This document shows positions 19,985 through 29,253 of a DNA stretch of 64,000 nucleotides, one piece after another. Origin of the DNA: Herpetosiphon aurantiacus DSM 785 (GTDB lineage: Bacteria; Chloroflexota; Chloroflexia; Chloroflexales; Herpetosiphonaceae); assembly GCA_000018565.1 (NCBI GenBank), contig CP000875.1, forward strand, positions 4,975,199-5,039,198. The letters are read 5' to 3'. Below the pieces are notes generated by a model. That model did not search any database and was not told where the DNA came from. It was given only the letters and a program-made list of their open reading frames with translations. Position 1 is the first letter of the stretch, and every line of letters starts with the position of its first letter. Both the position numbers and the translations under genes were made by a program.

Positions 19985-22900
19985 GCGGGCCAACGTCGCA
20001 CGATGCTAATTACGACACTGCGGTGGCGATCATCGGCATGGCCGGGCGCTTCCCCGGCGCCCAGAACGTCGATGAGCTGTGGCGGAACATCACCGCCGGC
20101 GTGCGTTCGATCCGCAGCTACTCGGATGCGCAACTGCTGGCGGCGGGCGTCGATCCCGAAGTGCTCAAACTGCCGAACTATGTGAAGGCGGGGACGTTTC
20201 TGGATAGCTACGACCACTTCGACGCCAGCTTCTTCGGCTACACGCCGCGCGAAGCCGAGGTGATGGACCCGCAGCACCGCCTGTTTCTGGAGTGCGCATG
20301 GGAAGCCTTGGAGCAGGCCGCCTGCGATCCTGGCGCCTACGCCGGCTCCATCGGCGTCTTCGCCGGGTCGAGCATCTCGCTGTATATGATCAACAACCTC
20401 TTCACCAATCCGGAGGTACTGGAACTGGCTGGCGGCTTGCAGATCGACATTGGCAACTCGGTTGACGCGTTAGCCTCGACCGTCTCGTATAAATTCAATC
20501 TGCGCGGGCCGAGCGTGGCGGTACAAACCTACTGTTCCACCTCGCTGGTCGCGGTCCACATGGCCTGCCAGAGCCTGCTCACCTATGAGTGCGGCATCGC
20601 CTTGGCCGGCGGCACGGCCATCAGCATTCCCCATGGCACCGGCTATCTGTACCAGGAGGGCGGCATCCTGTCGCCCGACGGCTATTGCCGCACCTTCGAC
20701 GCCAAGGCTCAGGGCAGCGTGGTGGGCAATGGCGTCGGCATCGTCGCCCTCAAACGTATGAAAGACGCCATCAAAGATGGCGACCATATCTATGCCGTCA
20801 TCCGCGGGTCGGCGATCAACAACGACGGTATCCGCAAGGTCGGCTACACCGCCCCGGGTCTCACCGGCCAATCTGCGGTGGTTACCCGCGCACTGCGCCG
20901 CGCCGGCGTCAAACCGGAAACGATCGGCTACATCGAGACCCACGGCACGGCTACGCCGCTCGGCGACTCAGTGGAGCTTTCGGCGTTGATCAAGGTCTTC
21001 GAGCGTGGCGCCGAGCGCAAACAATTCTGCGCGCTGGGGTCGGTGAAGCCCAACATCGGCCACCTCGATCGGGCCTCGGGTGTCACCGGTCTGATCAAGG
21101 CGGCCCTGGCCCTGCACCACCGTCAGCTGCCGCCGCATCTTGATTTCGAGACGACCAGTCCCGATATCGACCTGGCTAACAGCCCATTCTACGTCAACAC
21201 CCAGCTACGTGACTGGCCCGCGGATGGCGCTGCGCCGCGCCGGGCTGGCGTCAGTTCGTTCGGCCTGGGCGGCACCAACGCCCACGTCGTGCTGGAAGAA
21301 GCACCGGTGCCGATGCCCGCGACCATCATCCCTGCCCGCCCGGCCGAGCTGCTGGTGCTGTCGGCCAAAACTGAAACGGCATTGGAAACGGCGACCGATA
21401 ACTTGGCCGCCTACCTCGAAGCGCAGACCGTTGATCTGGCCGATGTGGCCCACACCCTGCGCGTCGGCCGGGCGCCTTTCAGCTATCGGCGCGTGCTCGT
21501 GGCCAGCGACTCCCGCGATGCTGCGACTGCCCTCAAAGCCCGTGATCCCCGCCGCCTACTGAGTTTTCAGCAAGTTACCCGCGATCAATCGCTGGCGTTT
21601 GTGTTCCCCGGTGTGGGCGACCACTACGCCGGCATGGCCGGGACGCTGTACGCGACTGAGACGGTGTTCCGCGAGGCGGTCGACCGGTGCGCTGAGTTAC
21701 TGGTCTCGCGCCTCGGCCAGGATCTGCGCGCCGCCCTGTATCCCGCTGACCAGGCCGTTCCTGCGTCAGCCTCAGCGCTCCTGTCAGCCCTGCCGGGAGG
21801 CAGTGGGATAGCGGCGGGGGCGCTGCATCAGACGGCGTTGGCCCAGCCGGCGGTGTTTGTGGTGGAGTATGCGTTAGTCCAACTGCTGGCGAGTTGGGGT
21901 ATCCGGCCGCAGGCGCTGCTCGGCTACAGCGTGGGCGAATACGTCGCGGCGACCATCGCCGGGGTGTTGAGCCTGGAGGACGCGCTGACCTTGGTGGCCA
22001 AACGCGCCCAGTGGATCCAGGCCCAGCCGCATGGCGCGATGCTGGCCGTCTCGCTGGGCGTGGATGCGATCAGCGCCTATGCCGAGGGCGAGGTGGTGCT
22101 GGCGGTGGTCAACAGCCCGATGACCTGTGTTCTGGCTGGCCCGCACGCCGCATTGGAGGCGGTCAAGGTGCGGCTGGACGCGGACGAGGTGGCGAGTCGC
22201 TGGCTGGAGACGAGCCACGCCTTCCACTCGCCGATGCTGGCGCCGGTGGCGGCCGAACTGACCGCGCTGGTGCGCACGCTGCGGCTCCATGCCCCGCAGA
22301 TTCCCTATATCTCCAATGTGACTGGCACGTGGATCACCGACGCCCAGGCGACCGACCCGAGCTACTGGGCGCGGCACATGGTCGAGACGGTGCAATTTGC
22401 CGATGGCGTCGGCACCTTGCTGGCCGATGCCCAACTCGTAGTGCTGGAAGTGGGGCCGGGGCAGGTGCTGGGGTCGTTTATCCGCCAGCACCCGGCCTGT
22501 GGCCGCGAACGGATGAAGCATGTGCTGGCGTTGTTGCCGGCGGCTCACGAACGCCAATCTGAGCTGGCTCATGTACTCCAATCGATTGGTCGGCTCTGGT
22601 CGCTGGGTATTACCATCGATTGGGTCGGCTTTGCGCCGGCACAGCGGCGCCGGCTGCCCTTGCCAACGTATCCCTTTGAGCGCAAGCGCTTCTGGGTCGA
22701 TGCCGCAAACCGGCCGGTCGCCGCGACTCTCGCCCCGTCGCTGGGCCGGCATGCGGATGTGGCCGACTGGTTCTACCGGCCCGACTGGGCGCCCACCGCG
22801 CTCGGCGCCCCGGCCGCCCCCGGTCGCTGGCTGATCCTGCCCGATGCCCACGGACTGGGCACGGCGGTGGCTGCGTCTCTTCGTGCGGCCGGCCACACCG

Positions 22901-25900
22901 TCACCCTGGCCGCCGGGCCGGCTGACGCTGCGGCCTACGGTTCGCTGTTCGCCACGCTGCGCGCCGACGGCGACCTACCCAGCCACATCCTGTGGCTGGG
23001 CGGCTTGACGCCGCTCGACTCGGCCCTGACCGGCCCGGCCCGCTTTCAGGCGGCCCAGGCGACCGGCTACTACGACCTGCTCCAGCTGGCGCAGGCGGTG
23101 AGCGCGCAGGTGATCGACGAAGCGGTGCAGCTCGTGGTGGTGACCGCTGGGATGCAGGCGGTCGGTGCGAACACGATCCCCGTGGCCGAACACGCCACGC
23201 TACTGGGGCTGGCGACGGTGATCGGTCAGGAAAACCTGACCATCCGCGTGCGCAGCGTCGACCTTGCGGTGGCCGATGACGCCGCGGTCGGGTTGCTGGC
23301 GGCCGAGTGCTTGGCGACCAGTGATGCGCTGCGCGTCGCCTACCGCGATGGTCAGCGCCTAGAAGAAACTTACCAACCGATTCGGCTGGAGGCGCCGGGA
23401 TCGCCGGTGGTGCGGTCGGGTGGGGTGTATGTGATCACAGGTGGGCTGGGCGGGGTCGGGCTGGTGCTGGCGGAGCATCTGGCGCAGACGGCGCAGGCGA
23501 AACTGGTGCTGGTCGGCCGGCAGGGCTTGCCGGAGCGGGCGGTCTGGGACGCGTGGCTGCGCGAGCACGGCGCGGACGACGCCACCAGCCAGCGTATCCA
23601 GCGGGTGCGGATGATCGAAGCCGCTGGCGGCGTGGTCGAGGTAGTGGCAGCCGATGTGGCGCAGGTGGCCGACCTTCAACGCGTGCTCGCGACTGCTGAA
23701 GCGCGGTTTGGCACGCTCCACGGGGTGCTCCACGCCGCCGGCATATCAGACCCGCAATCGTATCAACCTATCCCTACACTCGGACCGAAGGAATGTGAAT
23801 GGCATTTCCAACCCAAGGCCTACGGCCTGTATGCGCTGGAAGCGGCGTTGGGCGACCGGCCGCTAGACTTCTGCGTGGTCTTTTCGTCGGTGTCCTCGGT
23901 GCTGGGCGGGCTGAGCTTTGGCGGCTATGCGGCGGCCAACAGCTTTATGAACGCGTTCACCCAGCGCCACAACCGCACGCACGCGGTGCCTTGGGTCAGC
24001 GTCAACTGGGATACTTGGCAACTCAAGGCCGGACACGATGCTATTGGTACGACCGTCGCCCTGTACGAGATGAGTCCAGCCGAGGGCACCGACGCCTTTG
24101 AGCGGGCGGTCGCCACGCGCAACGAGCCGGTGATCATTAACTCGACCGGCGACCTGGATGCCCGCATTCGCCAGTGGGTCCGCCTCGAATCCCTGCGCGC
24201 TGATGCCGCAGCGGATGATACCATGGCGGCTCCGGCTTCGTTCAGTCCGGTTGGGCAAACCAGCAGCGACTATGAGCGGCGGATCACAGAGATCTGGAAA
24301 CATGTCCTTGGTATCGATGAGATTGGCATCCACGACAACTTCTTCGACCTGGGCGGCAACTCGCTGATCGCACTCCAGCTGATCGCCCGGCTCAAGAAGG
24401 AGTTCAAGACCCAAGTACCGGCGGTGGCGATCTTTGAAGCACCCACCGTCAGCGCGCTGGTTCAGTACCTGTTGCCAGACGCGCCCGCCGTTGTGCCCGC
24501 CGATGCGCGGCTGGCCGAGCGGCGGCAACGGGTGCGCCAGACCGCCGAGCAGGATGGCATCGCGATCATCGGCATGGTCGGGCGCTTCCCCGGCGCCTCC
24601 ACCGTCGATGCCCTCTGGCAGAATATACGGAATGGCGTGGAGTCGACGACCCACTTCACCGACGCAGAGCTGCTGGCGGCCGGTGTCGATCCGCTGCTGG
24701 TGCAGCACCCCGACTACGTCAAATCGCGACCGCTCCTGAAGGATGATGTCAGCTTGTTCGATGCGGCGTTCTTCGGCTACACGCCGCGCGAGGCGGAGTT
24801 TCTCGACCCGCAGCAGCGCTTGTTCCAAGAATGCGCCTGGGAGGCCCTAGAGCAGGCTGGCTACGATACCCAGCGCTACCCCGGCCTGGTCGGCGTCTTC
24901 GGCGGCACCAACATGAATTACTACTTCCATCATTTGATGGACGACCATGCGCTCCGCGAGCACATGAGCGAAGCGATAATGTTGCAGAATGACAAGGACG
25001 CGCTGGCGACCTATGTCTCTTATAAACTTGACCTGCGTGGGCCGAGTTTCAGCATCCAGACCTATTGCTCGACTTCGCTGGTCGCCACCCACCTGGCTTG
25101 CCGCAGCCTGCGTGCTGGCGACTGCGATATCGCCCTCGCTGGCGGCGTGTCGGTCCGTGTCCCAGTCAACACCGGCTATCTGTTCCAGGAAGGCGATCAG
25201 GTGTCACCGGACGGCCACTGCCGGACGTTCGACGCCAACGCGGGCGGAGCGACCTTCGGCGACGGGGTGGCGATCGTGGTGCTGAAGCGGCTGGCGGACG
25301 CGCTGGCCGACGGCGACACTATCCACGCCGTGATCCGTGGGTCGGCGATCAACAACGACGGCGGCCTCAAGGTCGGCTACACCGCACCCAGCGTGGTCGG
25401 GCAGGCGGCGGTGGTGCAGGCTGCCCTTGCCGACGCCAATCTGGCCGCCGATGCCATCTCGTATGTCGAGGCCCACGGCACCGCCACCAAGCTCGGTGAC
25501 CCGATCGAGGTTGCCTCATTGACCAAGGCCTATCGCACGATGACTGATAAAGTTGGCTTCTGCGCGATCAGTTCGGTCAAACCGAACGTCGGCCACCTCG
25601 ACCGGGCGGCCGGCGCGACCGGCTTGATCAAAACGGTTATGGCGCTGAAGCACAACGTGATTCCGCCGACCTTGCACTTCCAGGCGCCCAACCCCGAGAT
25701 CGACTTCGCCAGCAGCCCGTTCTTTGTGCCGACCGCGCTCACGCCGTGGACGCGCAATGGCACACCGCGCCGGGCCGGGGTCAACTCACTGGGTGTGGGT
25801 GGAACCAATGCCCACGTCATCGTGGAGGAAGCACCGCAGGTCGGGCCAAGTGGCCCCGGTCGGGCGGTCGAACTGCTGGTGCTGTCGGCCAAAACGGCGA

Positions 25901-28900
25901 CCGCGCTGGAGGCAGCGACCACGAATCTGGCGGCTCATCTGGAGGAGCAGCCGACGGTGAATCTGGCTGATGTGGCCCACACACTCCAGGTTGGGCGGCG
26001 GGTGTTTGAACATCGCCGGGTCGTGGTCGCCCGCGATGCGACGAGCGCTGCGGCGCTGTTGCGGAGCGGCGATGCGCGGCGGGTGCTGACGCTGGCACAA
26101 AAGCCGACCAGTCGGGGTGTGGCCTTCGTGTTCCCGGGTGTGGGCGACCACTACGTCGGCATGGCGGAGGGGTTGTACGCGACCGAGGGAGTATTCCGCG
26201 CGACGGTTGACCGCTGCTGCGCGCTGCTGACACCGCTGCTCGGATCGCCCATTCGGAAGGAAATCTACCCGGATGGCGGCGCGCCGGTCTCGGCGAGCAT
26301 CGACCTGCGCGTTTTGCTCGGCCGACCGGCAGTGCCGGGGTCGGCAGGGCGCTTGCACCAGACGGCGTGGGCGCAACCGGCGGTGTTCGTGGTGGAGTAT
26401 GCGTTGGCGCAGCTGCTGGCGAGCTGGGGCATCCGGCCGCAGGCGTTGCTCGGCTACAGCGTGGGTGAGTACGTGGCGGCGACGGTCGCTGGGGTGTTGA
26501 GCCTGGAGGATGCCTTGACCCTAGTCGCCAAGCGTGCCCAGTGGATTCAGGCCCAGCCGGCCGGGTCGATGCTGGCGGTGAGCTTGAGTGCCGAGGCGAT
26601 CGGTGCGTATGTGGGCGGTGCGGTGGCGCTGGCAGTGGTTAACAGCCCGATGACCTGTGTCCTGGCCGGTCCCCAGTCCGCGTTGGAGGCAGTGAAAACC
26701 CGCTTGGACGGTGATGAGGTGGCCAGCCGCTGGCTGGAGACGAGCCACGCCTTCCACTCGCCGATGTTGGCGCCGGTGCAGGCCGAGCTGACCGCACTGG
26801 CTGGTACGCTGCGGCTCCAGGCACCGCGCATCCCGTATGTCTCCAACATCACCGGCACCTGGATCACCGATGCGGAAGCGACCGACCCGGGCTACTGGGC
26901 ACGGCATATGGTCGAGACGGTGCAATTTGCGGACGGCGTTGGCACGCTGCTGGCCGATGCCCAGCTCGTGGTGCTGGAAGTGGGGCCGGGGCAGGCGCTG
27001 GGGTCGTTTATCCGGCAGCACCCGGCCTGCGGACGCGACCGGTTCGGCCAGATCGTGGCCACGGTGCGTGGGATGACGGACACGAGCGATGACCTGGAGG
27101 TGCTGTTGAGCGCGCTGGGGCGGCTGTGGCTGCACGATGTGGTGGTCGATTGGGCCGGCTTCCGTGGCAGCGAAGTCCGCCAGCGTATCCCGTTGCCCAC
27201 CTACCCCTTCGAGCGCCAGCGCTTCTGGGTCGAGCCGAATCCCAACGCTGTGGCCGTGCGGACGCAGCTGCAATCAGTGCGCCGGCCAGATGTCGGCGAC
27301 TGGTTTGCGGCCGCCTCGTGGAAGCGCGGCTTGCCCTTCGATGCTGAGGCGACGGCCGAGCGCTTGAAGGAATCGCGCTGCTGGTTGGTGTTTCAAGATG
27401 CCTGCGGGGTTGGCGCGGGTCTGGCAGCATGGCTGGAAGAGCGTGGACAGACCGTGATCACGGTGACGCCCAGCGCAGCCTTTACACAGCTCGGCGACTC
27501 CCACTACAGTGTCCGCCCGGCCGAGCGCGACGATTGTACTGCGCTGTTGCAAGCACTGGAGCGCCAGGGCCAGACGCCTAGTCGCATCGTCCACGCTTGG
27601 TTGGTCGCTCCTGCCGACCACGCCTCCGACCTTTCGGATGTCGTCTTGGATCAAACCCTTCAAATGGGCTTTTACAGCCTGCTGGCATTGACCCAAGCGT
27701 TGGGCGATCAAGGCGTTGATGGCTGTCAGATCGACATCATGACCTCGGATATGCAAGAAGTCACTGGCCACGAGCCATTGCAAATCGCCAAGGCCACTGT
27801 GATCGGCCTATCCAAAATCATCCCGCAGGAATATCCCAACCTAACCGCGCGATCCATCGATCTGAGCCTGCTGGCAGGCGGGTTGCTCTCCCAGCAGTTG
27901 ATTGCGGAAATCGCGACGGAGCTGGTACACCCGCCGACCGGCGACCAGATTGCATTCCGCGGCATCCACCGCTGGGTCCAGGTTTTCGAACCGCTCAATT
28001 TGCCGGCGGCGCCCGCGTCGCATCCGCGCTTGCGGATGGGCGGGGTGTACCTGCTGACCGGCGGCTTGGGCGGGATCGCCCTCGGCTTGGCCCGCGACCT
28101 GGCGGCGACGCTGCGGGCCAAGCTGGTGCTGGTCAACCGCTCCAGCCTGCCCGATCGCGCCACCTGGTCGGCGTTGCTCGAACGCGACGATGCCGAGCAG
28201 GGCGTGGGGCGGCGCATCCAGCAGGTGCTGGACTTGGAGGCGCTGGGCGCGGAGGTGCTGGTCATTCAGGCCGACGTCACCGACGCGGTGGCAATGGCGC
28301 AGGCGGTGAACCAGGCCCAGGCATGCTTCGGGACAATCCACGGCGTGCTCCACACGGCCGGCGTGCCCGGCGTGGGCTTGATGCAGCTTAAGGATGCCGC
28401 GACGGCGGCGGCTGAGCTGGCGCCCAAGGTTCAGGGCACGCTGGCGCTGACCCGTGCGCTGGCCGGGGTGCCACTCGATTTCCTCGTGTTGTTCTCGTCG
28501 GTGACGTCGGCGACAGGCGGCGGGCCGGGCCAAGTGGCCTACTGTGCCGCCAACGCCTTCCTCGACGCCTACGCCCGCAAGCATGTCACCGACCACGGCC
28601 AGACCGTCGCGGTGAGCTGGGGTGAGTGGCGCTGGGATGCCTGGTCTGAGGGCTTGCAGGGCTTCCCGGAGGAGATCCAGGCTAAGTTCCGTGCCTATCG
28701 GTCCACGTTCGGCATTACCTTCGAGGAAGGCGCAGAAACATTGCGCCGCTTGTTGGCGCGCCGCTTCCCTCATCTGTTTGTGACCAGCGATGATTTGCTG
28801 GCGATGGTTGAAGGCAGTAAACAAATCTTCGCCTCGGGCGGCGGCCTTGTGGGCAATCAGGAACAGGAAAGCGTCCGCTCTACCTACCCGCGGCCCGAGG

Positions 28901-29253
28901 TCGGCACCTCGTTTGTCGAGCCGCAAAGCGACCTAGAACACCAAATCGCGGGTCTGTGGAGCGAACTCCTGGGCATCGCGCCGATCGGGGCCAATGATAA
29001 CTTCTTCGACCTCGGCGGCAACTCACTGCTTGGTATATCGCTGTTTGGCCGCATGCGGAAGACCTTGAAGCTGGATAAGCTTCCGGCGCATGTTTTGTAT
29101 GAAGCGCCCACCGTCAAAGCGCAGGCGGATTACATCTCCCAGGAACAGGCCGCGACGGGCGGCCCGGCGGTGCCGAAGCTCCAGGAGCAAGCTGCAAAGC
29201 GTCGCGAGCGGATGAGCGGTTTCAAGAAGAAAGCTCAGTTGGAGGGTCTATGA
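19981..29253 (+). CDS. Bimodular type I PKS, modules M5 and M6 (KS-AT-KR-ACP twice)
   Basis: It encodes 3090 residues, with ATGA overlaps at both ends. M5: KS Cys185 (QTYCSTS), His321, His361; AT with GVGDHY, Ser650 in GYSVG and HAFHS at 746; alpha-type KR (DWFYRPDW structural half, TGGLGGVG, Tyr1316); ACP Ser1461 in DLGGNSLIALQ. M6: KS Cys1696, His1832, His1872; AT Ser2160 and HAFHS at 2256; beta-type KR (SWKR, Tyr2854), whose cofactor loop reads TGGLGGIA with Ala2700 in place of the last Gly; ACP Ser3015. The tail is basic (KRRERMSGFKKK). The KS-AT of M6 and the KR of M5 are close DNA duplicates of parts of gene 5. Predicted output is two beta-hydroxy units, with some doubt over reduction in M6 because of the altered loop. 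Confidence 0.96.
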   Translation: MSGPTSHDANYDTAVAIIGMAGRFPGAQNVDELWRNITAGVRSIRSYSDAQLLAAGVDPEVLKLPNYVKAGTFLDSYDHFDASFFGYTPREAEVMDPQHRLFLECAWEALEQAACDPGAYAGSIGVFAGSSISLYMINNLFTNPEVLELAGGLQIDIGNSVDALASTVSYKFNLRGPSVAVQTYCSTSLVAVHMACQSLLTYECGIALAGGTAISIPHGTGYLYQEGGILSPDGYCRTFDAKAQGSVVGNGVGIVALKRMKDAIKDGDHIYAVIRGSAINNDGIRKVGYTAPGLTGQSAVVTRALRRAGVKPETIGYIETHGTATPLGDSVELSALIKVFERGAERKQFCALGSVKPNIGHLDRASGVTGLIKAALALHHRQLPPHLDFETTSPDIDLANSPFYVNTQLRDWPADGAAPRRAGVSSFGLGGTNAHVVLEEAPVPMPATIIPARPAELLVLSAKTETALETATDNLAAYLEAQTVDLADVAHTLRVGRAPFSYRRVLVASDSRDAATALKARDPRRLLSFQQVTRDQSLAFVFPGVGDHYAGMAGTLYATETVFREAVDRCAELLVSRLGQDLRAALYPADQAVPASASALLSALPGGSGIAAGALHQTALAQPAVFVVEYALVQLLASWGIRPQALLGYSVGEYVAATIAGVLSLEDALTLVAKRAQWIQAQPHGAMLAVSLGVDAISAYAEGEVVLAVVNSPMTCVLAGPHAALEAVKVRLDADEVASRWLETSHAFHSPMLAPVAAELTALVRTLRLHAPQIPYISNVTGTWITDAQATDPSYWARHMVETVQFADGVGTLLADAQLVVLEVGPGQVLGSFIRQHPACGRERMKHVLALLPAAHERQSELAHVLQSIGRLWSLGITIDWVGFAPAQRRRLPLPTYPFERKRFWVDAANRPVAATLAPSLGRHADVADWFYRPDWAPTALGAPAAPGRWLILPDAHGLGTAVAASLRAAGHTVTLAAGPADAAAYGSLFATLRADGDLPSHILWLGGLTPLDSALTGPARFQAAQATGYYDLLQLAQAVSAQVIDEAVQLVVVTAGMQAVGANTIPVAEHATLLGLATVIGQENLTIRVRSVDLAVADDAAVGLLAAECLATSDALRVAYRDGQRLEETYQPIRLEAPGSPVVRSGGVYVITGGLGGVGLVLAEHLAQTAQAKLVLVGRQGLPERAVWDAWLREHGADDATSQRIQRVRMIEAAGGVVEVVAADVAQVADLQRVLATAEARFGTLHGVLHAAGISDPQSYQPIPTLGPKECEWHFQPKAYGLYALEAALGDRPLDFCVVFSSVSSVLGGLSFGGYAAANSFMNAFTQRHNRTHAVPWVSVNWDTWQLKAGHDAIGTTVALYEMSPAEGTDAFERAVATRNEPVIINSTGDLDARIRQWVRLESLRADAAADDTMAAPASFSPVGQTSSDYERRITEIWKHVLGIDEIGIHDNFFDLGGNSLIALQLIARLKKEFKTQVPAVAIFEAPTVSALVQYLLPDAPAVVPADARLAERRQRVRQTAEQDGIAIIGMVGRFPGASTVDALWQNIRNGVESTTHFTDAELLAAGVDPLLVQHPDYVKSRPLLKDDVSLFDAAFFGYTPREAEFLDPQQRLFQECAWEALEQAGYDTQRYPGLVGVFGGTNMNYYFHHLMDDHALREHMSEAIMLQNDKDALATYVSYKLDLRGPSFSIQTYCSTSLVATHLACRSLRAGDCDIALAGGVSVRVPVNTGYLFQEGDQVSPDGHCRTFDANAGGATFGDGVAIVVLKRLADALADGDTIHAVIRGSAINNDGGLKVGYTAPSVVGQAAVVQAALADANLAADAISYVEAHGTATKLGDPIEVASLTKAYRTMTDKVGFCAISSVKPNVGHLDRAAGATGLIKTVMALKHNVIPPTLHFQAPNPEIDFASSPFFVPTALTPWTRNGTPRRAGVNSLGVGGTNAHVIVEEAPQVGPSGPGRAVELLVLSAKTATALEAATTNLAAHLEEQPTVNLADVAHTLQVGRRVFEHRRVVVARDATSAAALLRSGDARRVLTLAQKPTSRGVAFVFPGVGDHYVGMAEGLYATEGVFRATVDRCCALLTPLLGSPIRKEIYPDGGAPVSASIDLRVLLGRPAVPGSAGRLHQTAWAQPAVFVVEYALAQLLASWGIRPQALLGYSVGEYVAATVAGVLSLEDALTLVAKRAQWIQAQPAGSMLAVSLSAEAIGAYVGGAVALAVVNSPMTCVLAGPQSALEAVKTRLDGDEVASRWLETSHAFHSPMLAPVQAELTALAGTLRLQAPRIPYVSNITGTWITDAEATDPGYWARHMVETVQFADGVGTLLADAQLVVLEVGPGQALGSFIRQHPACGRDRFGQIVATVRGMTDTSDDLEVLLSALGRLWLHDVVVDWAGFRGSEVRQRIPLPTYPFERQRFWVEPNPNAVAVRTQLQSVRRPDVGDWFAAASWKRGLPFDAEATAERLKESRCWLVFQDACGVGAGLAAWLEERGQTVITVTPSAAFTQLGDSHYSVRPAERDDCTALLQALERQGQTPSRIVHAWLVAPADHASDLSDVVLDQTLQMGFYSLLALTQALGDQGVDGCQIDIMTSDMQEVTGHEPLQIAKATVIGLSKIIPQEYPNLTARSIDLSLLAGGLLSQQLIAEIATELVHPPTGDQIAFRGIHRWVQVFEPLNLPAAPASHPRLRMGGVYLLTGGLGGIALGLARDLAATLRAKLVLVNRSSLPDRATWSALLERDDAEQGVGRRIQQVLDLEALGAEVLVIQADVTDAVAMAQAVNQAQACFGTIHGVLHTAGVPGVGLMQLKDAATAAAELAPKVQGTLALTRALAGVPLDFLVLFSSVTSATGGGPGQVAYCAANAFLDAYARKHVTDHGQTVAVSWGEWRWDAWSEGLQGFPEEIQAKFRAYRSTFGITFEEGAETLRRLLARRFPHLFVTSDDLLAMVEGSKQIFASGGGLVGNQEQESVRSTYPRPEVGTSFVEPQSDLEHQIAGLWSELLGIAPIGANDNFFDLGGNSLLGISLFGRMRKTLKLDKLPAHVLYEAPTVKAQADYISQEQAATGGPAVPKLQEQAAKRRERMSGFKKKAQLEGL
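21811..22500 (+). repeat. AT block of M5, near-identical to M7
   Basis: Matches 31074-31763 at offset 9263. One patch at about 22055-22098 (VDAISAYAEGEVVL against VEAIQPYLNTEVAL) is diverged inside otherwise almost unchanged DNA. Confidence 0.88.
22744..23757 (+). repeat. KR block of M5, about 1 kb nearly identical to M7
   Basis: Matches 32007-33020 at offset 9263. Reading both copies I see only about three substitutions (one Asp to Gly). The match breaks off sharply just after HAAGISDPQ and resumes about 30 bases later. Confidence 0.9.
25261..27240 (+). repeat. C-type KS-AT block, copy 1 (M6)
   Basis: About 2 kb, from the middle of the KS (GDGVAIVVLKRLADALADG) to the end of the AT (LPTYPFERQRFW). 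The copy at 34530 lies at a constant offset of 9269, with only scattered substitutions visible. Confidence 0.9.
28012..28665 (+). repeat. Beta-type KR catalytic block, copy 1 (M6)
   Basis: About 650 bases, from the PASHPRLRMGGVYLLTGG segment to the conserved SEGLQGF. Near-identical copies lie at 37278, 51313 and 60719. All four share the TGGLGGIA cofactor loop and VNRS in place of VGRS. Confidence 0.85.
29241..29246 (+). promoter_or_regulatory. Ribosome binding site of gene 5, inside the end of gene 4
   Basis: GGAGGG lies 3 bases before ATG 29250, which overlaps the stop of gene 4 as ATGA. The block GGAGGGTCTATGA is the same junction motif seen at most boundaries of this locus. Confidence 0.6.
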
